The notes beneath the pieces were generated by a model, which saw nothing but the letters and a program-made list of their open reading frames with translations, ran no database searches and was not told where the DNA came from. Shown in pieces: positions 4,938 to 7,447 of a DNA stretch of 7,447 nt (position 1 is the stretch's first letter; each line of letters begins with the position of its first letter). The translations under genes were made by a program, and so were the position numbers. This DNA is from Candidatus Omnitrophota bacterium (lineage in GTDB: Bacteria; Omnitrophota; Gorgyraeia; Aquiviventales; Aquiviventaceae). The stretch lies in the NCBI GenBank assembly GCA_023247155.1, contig JAHFGZ010000048.1, forward strand, positions 1-7,447. Reading direction: 5' to 3'.

Positions 4938-5603
4938 ATGCGCCGATTCCCCCTCGCGTGCGCGGCGTGGTGCATCGCCGCGGGCGCCGCGCAGGCCGGC
5001 CAACAGACCTCCGCGACCAAGACCTGGACCTGGGGCTTCGAGGGAGACCGCGTCAATCGGGCCCCGACGGGCTTCTCGTTCGGGCGGACGGGCGACGGGC
5101 GGCCTGGGCGGTGGGTGGTGTGGCCCCATCCGGACGCGCCGAGCCGGCCCAACGTCCTGGCCCAGGTGGACGGGGACAGCGTGGACTTCCGTTTCCCGAT
5201 GGCGGTCGCCGACGGCCCGCGCCTCGCCGACGTGCGGCTCTCCGTGCGCTGCAAGCCGATGGCGGGGGTGCTCGAGCAGTCCTGCGGCCTCGTCTTCCGC
5301 TACCAGGACGGGCAGAACTACTACGTCGCGCGCGCCAACGCCCTGGAGCGGAACGTCCGGCTCTACAAGGTGGTGGGCGGGCACAGGCGGCAGCTCGGGG
5401 ACTGGCGGGGGCCGGTGACCAACGAGACGTGGCACCTGCTGCAGGTCGAGGCGCGCGGCGAGGCGGTCACCGTCTCCTGGGACGGCGAGGCGGTGATCGA
5501 CCTTCGCGACCGGACCTTCCAGGGACCGGGGCAGGTCGGCGTGTGGACGAAGGCCGACTCGGTGGTCTACTTCGATGACTTCCGGGTCGAATCGCTTGAA
5601 TGA
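4938..5603 (+). CDS. Secreted concanavalin-like jelly-roll protein (DUF1080/LamG-like)
   Basis: This 221-residue protein has a signal peptide: MRRF, a hydrophobic core at about 5-17, and probable cleavage after AGAAQA at 20. The mature domain shows the beta-strand order of concanavalin-type folds in the DUF1080 (3-keto-disaccharide hydrolase-like) and LamG groups. Key stretches are CGLVFRYQDGQNYYVARANA (116-135), NVRLYKV (139-145), WHLLQVEARGEAVTVSWDGE (165-184), then the closing strands GQVGVWTKADSVVYFDDFRV (198-217). No catalytic residues can be assigned, so it may bind sugar or simply be structural. A long antisense-frame reading that enters from 3990 is a shadow of mgtE; the true start is the ATG just after TACAAT. 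The TPR gene begins 6 bases after its stop, so the two probably work together at the cell envelope. Confidence 0.82.
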   Translation: MRRFPLACAAWCIAAGAAQAGQQTSATKTWTWGFEGDRVNRAPTGFSFGRTGDGRPGRWVVWPHPDAPSRPNVLAQVDGDSVDFRFPMAVADGPRLADVRLSVRCKPMAGVLEQSCGLVFRYQDGQNYYVARANALERNVRLYKVVGGHRRQLGDWRGPVTNETWHLLQVEARGEAVTVSWDGEAVIDLRDRTFQGPGQVGVWTKADSVVYFDDFRVESLE

Positions 5604-5609
5604 GCGGCG

Positions 5610-6281
5610 ATGGCGCGTGACCGCAGGACGCTGTGGTTCGGCGGCGCGGGGGTGCTCGTGGCGGGGGTCGTCGCGCTGCAGCTCAGCCAGCGGCCCAGCC
5701 ATCCGCTTGGGCCTGCCTCATCGATGCGCCAGGGGGCCGCGCCGGCGACGAACCGGGCGCTGACGGTGCGCCGCCCGTCCGACCAGCCGATGCAGCGGGC
5801 CATCGTGGTCGCCCCCCAGCAGCGGGAGGCTGACATCTGGTTCGGGAAGGGGACGGCCGCGCTCTCGGCGGGCCGCACCGACGAGGCGATCGCGGCATTC
5901 CAGAAGGCGACACGCCTGGAGCCGGACTGGGCGCGGGCGCACCACAACCTGGGCTTCGCGTACGACAAGGCGGGCCGGGATGAAGAGGCGGCAGGCTCCT
6001 ATCGGCTCGCCATCCTGCTGGACCCCTCGGAACCTGAGACGCACAACAACCTCGGCGGCGTCTACGTGAAGCTGGACCGGTACGAGGACGCGGTGAAGGA
6101 GTTTCAGCAGGCCATCGCCCTCAAGCGGGAGCACGCCGAGGCGCACCTGAATCTGGGCATTGCGTACCTGCTGCTGGGCGACGCCGACCGGGCACAGGAC
6201 ACCGCCGCCAAGCTCGCCCGTCTCAACCGGGCCATGGCGGAGGAGCTGGAGCGGTTGATCCGGCAGGCGGAAGCGCGCTGA
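5610..6281 (+). CDS. Membrane-anchored TPR-repeat protein
   Basis: This 223-residue protein has one N-terminal membrane anchor (about 9-25, GFGGAGVLVAG-type after basic MARDRRT), then a Pro/Ala-rich linker to about 72, and four tetratricopeptide repeats: about 74-106, 107-140, 141-174 and 175-206. The TPR consensus positions are clear, for example WARAHHNLGFAYDKAGRDEE and THNNLGGVYVKLDRYEDAVK, with A-F-A-P spacing. A helical tail (EELERLIRQAEAR) ends the protein. TPRs are protein-protein scaffolds; the repeats would face the periplasm. The ATG at 5610 is 6 bases past the stop of the jelly-roll gene. There is no strong Shine-Dalgarno sequence, so translational coupling is likely. A joint envelope complex with the upstream protein is inferred from position only. 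Confidence 0.88.
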   Translation: MARDRRTLWFGGAGVLVAGVVALQLSQRPSHPLGPASSMRQGAAPATNRALTVRRPSDQPMQRAIVVAPQQREADIWFGKGTAALSAGRTDEAIAAFQKATRLEPDWARAHHNLGFAYDKAGRDEEAAGSYRLAILLDPSEPETHNNLGGVYVKLDRYEDAVKEFQQAIALKREHAEAHLNLGIAYLLLGDADRAQDTAAKLARLNRAMAEELERLIRQAEAR

Positions 6282-6296
6282 CCGCCCCACAACGCA

Positions 6297-6326
6297 TTGA
6301 CGCCTCCGCGCCCGGTCAGGCATACT
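6297..6326 (+). promoter_or_regulatory. Promoter of the six-cysteine protein gene, leaderless spacing
   Basis: TTGACG (6297-6302) and CATACT (6321-6326) are 18 bases apart, and the -10 ends 7 bases before the ATG at 6334. The -35 is five of six to consensus, which makes this the best supported leaderless start here. Confidence 0.65.
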
Positions 6327-6333
6327 TACGGGC

Positions 6334-6597
6334 ATGAGGCGGTTCCCCCTGCTGCTGACCGTGGCGGCCGCTGCCGCGCTGGCCGTCGGCCAGCCCCTGC
6401 CCGCGTGGGCGGCGGAGGCGGATGCGACGGAGCACAAGAAACCGTGCGGCTGTCCGGTCATGCCCGAGGAGCGCATCCTCCTGCCCTGCAAGAGCACCGT
6501 CCGGCCGGAGGCCTGCGGCGCCTGTTCCGTCCTCACCGCCGAGGGCAAGCGCACCGGGCGGCCCTGCGTGACCCTCCCCTACGAACCGGTGCGCTGA
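6334..6597 (+). CDS. Small secreted cysteine-rich protein (87 residues)
   Basis: The signal peptide is MRRFPLLLTVAAAAALAVGQ, with probable cleavage after PAWA at 26. The mature chain is about 61 residues with six cysteines: C38, C40, C52, C61, C64 and C78. They form a CGC motif, a CGAC (CxxC) motif and two single cysteines. The even number fits three disulfides in the periplasm; the CxC and CxxC motifs would also fit metal binding. I do not recognise the family. There is no Shine-Dalgarno sequence, and the promoter places the transcript start at the ATG. Neither neighbour suggests a function: the TPR gene ends 52 bases upstream and lpxD starts 59 bases downstream with its own promoter. Confidence 0.72.
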   Translation: MRRFPLLLTVAAAAALAVGQPLPAWAAEADATEHKKPCGCPVMPEERILLPCKSTVRPEACGACSVLTAEGKRTGRPCVTLPYEPVR

Positions 6598-6608
6598 CCG
6601 CGCCGGCC

Positions 6609-6626
6609 GCTGAAAAAACGTTCAGC
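6609..6626. promoter_or_regulatory. Inverted repeat over the lpxD -35 region
   Basis: GCTGAA (6609-6614) and TTCAGC (6621-6626) form a 6-bp inverted repeat with a 6-base A-rich centre. The right arm coincides with the -35 hexamer. It could be an operator or a weak terminator for the upstream gene. Confidence 0.35.
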
Positions 6627-6649
6627 CGTTCCCTCCGGCGTGTTACAAT
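6621..6649 (+). promoter_or_regulatory. Promoter of lpxD, leaderless spacing
   Basis: TTCAGC (6621-6626, weak) and TACAAT (6644-6649) are 17 bases apart. The -10 ends 7 bases before the ATG at 6657, predicting a leaderless lpxD mRNA. No Shine-Dalgarno sequence is present. Confidence 0.55.
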
Positions 6650-6656
6650 ATCGGCC

Positions 6657-7447
6657 ATGGAACAGACCCTCGAGGCCCTCGCCCGCCACCTCAAGGGGCG
6701 GCTCATCGGCGACGGGCGCTTGCGCGTCCGTGGGGTCAACAGCATCGACGGCGTCCAGGCCGGCGAGCTGACCTTTGCGGAGGACGCCCGCCGGCTGGCC
6801 CAGGCGCTGTCGACGCGCGCCGCGGCGGTCATCGTCTCCTCGGATGTCCGGGAGCTCGGCGGCAAATCGGGCATCAGCGTCGAGAACCCGAAGCTCGCCT
6901 TCGCGCTCGTCCTGGAGCTCTTCCATCCCGCGCCGCTGTCGGCGGGCGGCGTCCACCCCACCGCGGTGCTGGGGGAGCGCGTCCAGCTCGGCGAGGGCGT
7001 GTCCATCCGCGCCCATGCGGTGGTGGGCGACGACGTCAACCTCGGCCGCGGCACCGTCATCGAGTCGGGCGTCCATCTCGGCGACGGCGTCACGGTGGGC
7101 GCACAGTGCCTCATCGGCCCCAACGTCGTCATCTACCGCCAGACGCACCTCGGCGACCGGGTGCGGATCCACGGCGGCTCGGTCATCGGCGGCGATGGCT
7201 TCGGCTACGTCCTCCACGAGGGGCGGCGCGTCAAGGTGCCGCAGGTGGGCAACGTCGTCATCGAGGACGACGTGGAGATCGGCTGCAACGTCTGCATCGA
7301 CCGCGCCACCATCGGCTCGACGCTGGTCAAGCGCGGCACCAAGATCGACAACCTGGTCCAGATCGCGCACAACGACCGCATCGGGCAGCACGTCCTCATG
7401 GCCGGGCAGGTGGGGCTGTCCGGCAGCGTGACCGTCGGCAACTACGC
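6657..7447 (+). CDS. lpxD: UDP-3-O-(3-hydroxyacyl)glucosamine N-acyltransferase LpxD (5' part, runs off the window)
   Basis: The visible 263 residues cover most of the family's usual length of about 340; the C-terminus lies outside the window. LpxD adds the N-linked hydroxyacyl chain from acyl-ACP to UDP-3-O-acyl-glucosamine, the third step of lipid A synthesis, in the cytoplasm as a trimer. The N-terminal uridine-binding domain spans about 1-97, with GVNSIDGVQAGELTFAED at 26-43. The left-handed beta-helix of hexapeptide repeats starts near 98, with HPTAVLGERVQLGEGVSI. The family motif DGFGY is at 180-184, and DNLVQIAHND (231-240) holds H238, matching the catalytic His239 of E. coli LpxD. The start is set by homology and by TACAAT 7 bases upstream. 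The usual bamA/skp neighbours are not upstream, so this lpxD begins its own transcript. It shows that the organism makes LPS. Confidence 0.96.
   Translation, partial: MEQTLEALARHLKGRLIGDGRLRVRGVNSIDGVQAGELTFAEDARRLAQALSTRAAAVIVSSDVRELGGKSGISVENPKLAFALVLELFHPAPLSAGGVHPTAVLGERVQLGEGVSIRAHAVVGDDVNLGRGTVIESGVHLGDGVTVGAQCLIGPNVVIYRQTHLGDRVRIHGGSVIGGDGFGYVLHEGRRVKVPQVGNVVIEDDVEIGCNVCIDRATIGSTLVKRGTKIDNLVQIAHNDRIGQHVLMAGQVGLSGSVTVGNY

Noticed and set aside
3990..5603. Plus-strand 537-codon open frame
   Set aside because: Its first 316 codons are antisense to mgtE or intergenic, a GC-rich shadow. Only the part from the ATG at 4938 is a real gene.

Overview
The window comes from a GC-rich, lipopolysaccharide-making (diderm) bacterium. 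The evidence is a clear lpxD at the right edge, several proteins with cleavable signal peptides, and strong G/C bias at third codon positions. The phylum cannot be fixed from the sequence. A deep-branching high-GC lineage (Methylomirabilota/Rokubacteria-like, Acidobacteria-like or deltaproteobacterial) is only a guess.

Left part (1-1857) looks like an accessory region built against a tRNA gene. A tRNA-Asp(GTC) on the minus strand (1843-1917) is followed by its own terminator, a dense run of DNA hairpins, a DUF488/YeaO-like gene and a markedly more A/T-rich gene for a secreted, staphylococcal-nuclease-like protein. The last 15 bases of the tRNA-Asp gene (acceptor 3' strand plus discriminator) recur at 972 and 101, each copy exactly 871 bp from the next. 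The middle copy shares its left flank with the tRNA copy and its right flank with the outer copy. This is the pattern expected of two successive units inserted by recombination at a tRNA 3' end. No recombinase gene is present, so this remains an inference.

Middle part (1843-3446): tRNA-Val(TAC), a DUF4870 membrane protein gene and tRNA-Asp lie head to tail on the minus strand behind one good promoter, and seem to form a mixed tRNA/mRNA operon. A divergent promoter drives a two-gene plus-strand unit: an 82-residue uncharacterised protein and a secreted protein with a likely Ig-like fold. That unit converges on mgtE, with 4 bp between the stops.

Right part (3444-7447): mgtE (Mg2+ transporter/channel, minus) is divergent from a two-gene unit encoding a secreted jelly-roll (DUF1080/LamG-like) protein and a membrane-anchored TPR protein. 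Then come a small secreted six-cysteine protein and the 5' part of lpxD, each with its own promoter.

A theme across the window is start-site architecture. Five genes have a -10 hexamer (four TACAAT, one CATACT) ending 6-9 bases before the ATG and no Shine-Dalgarno sequence, and mgtE has TATGAT 11 bases before its ATG. These are probably leaderless or near-leaderless mRNAs. DUF4870 and the two genes of the 2570-3439 unit have ordinary Shine-Dalgarno sequences instead.
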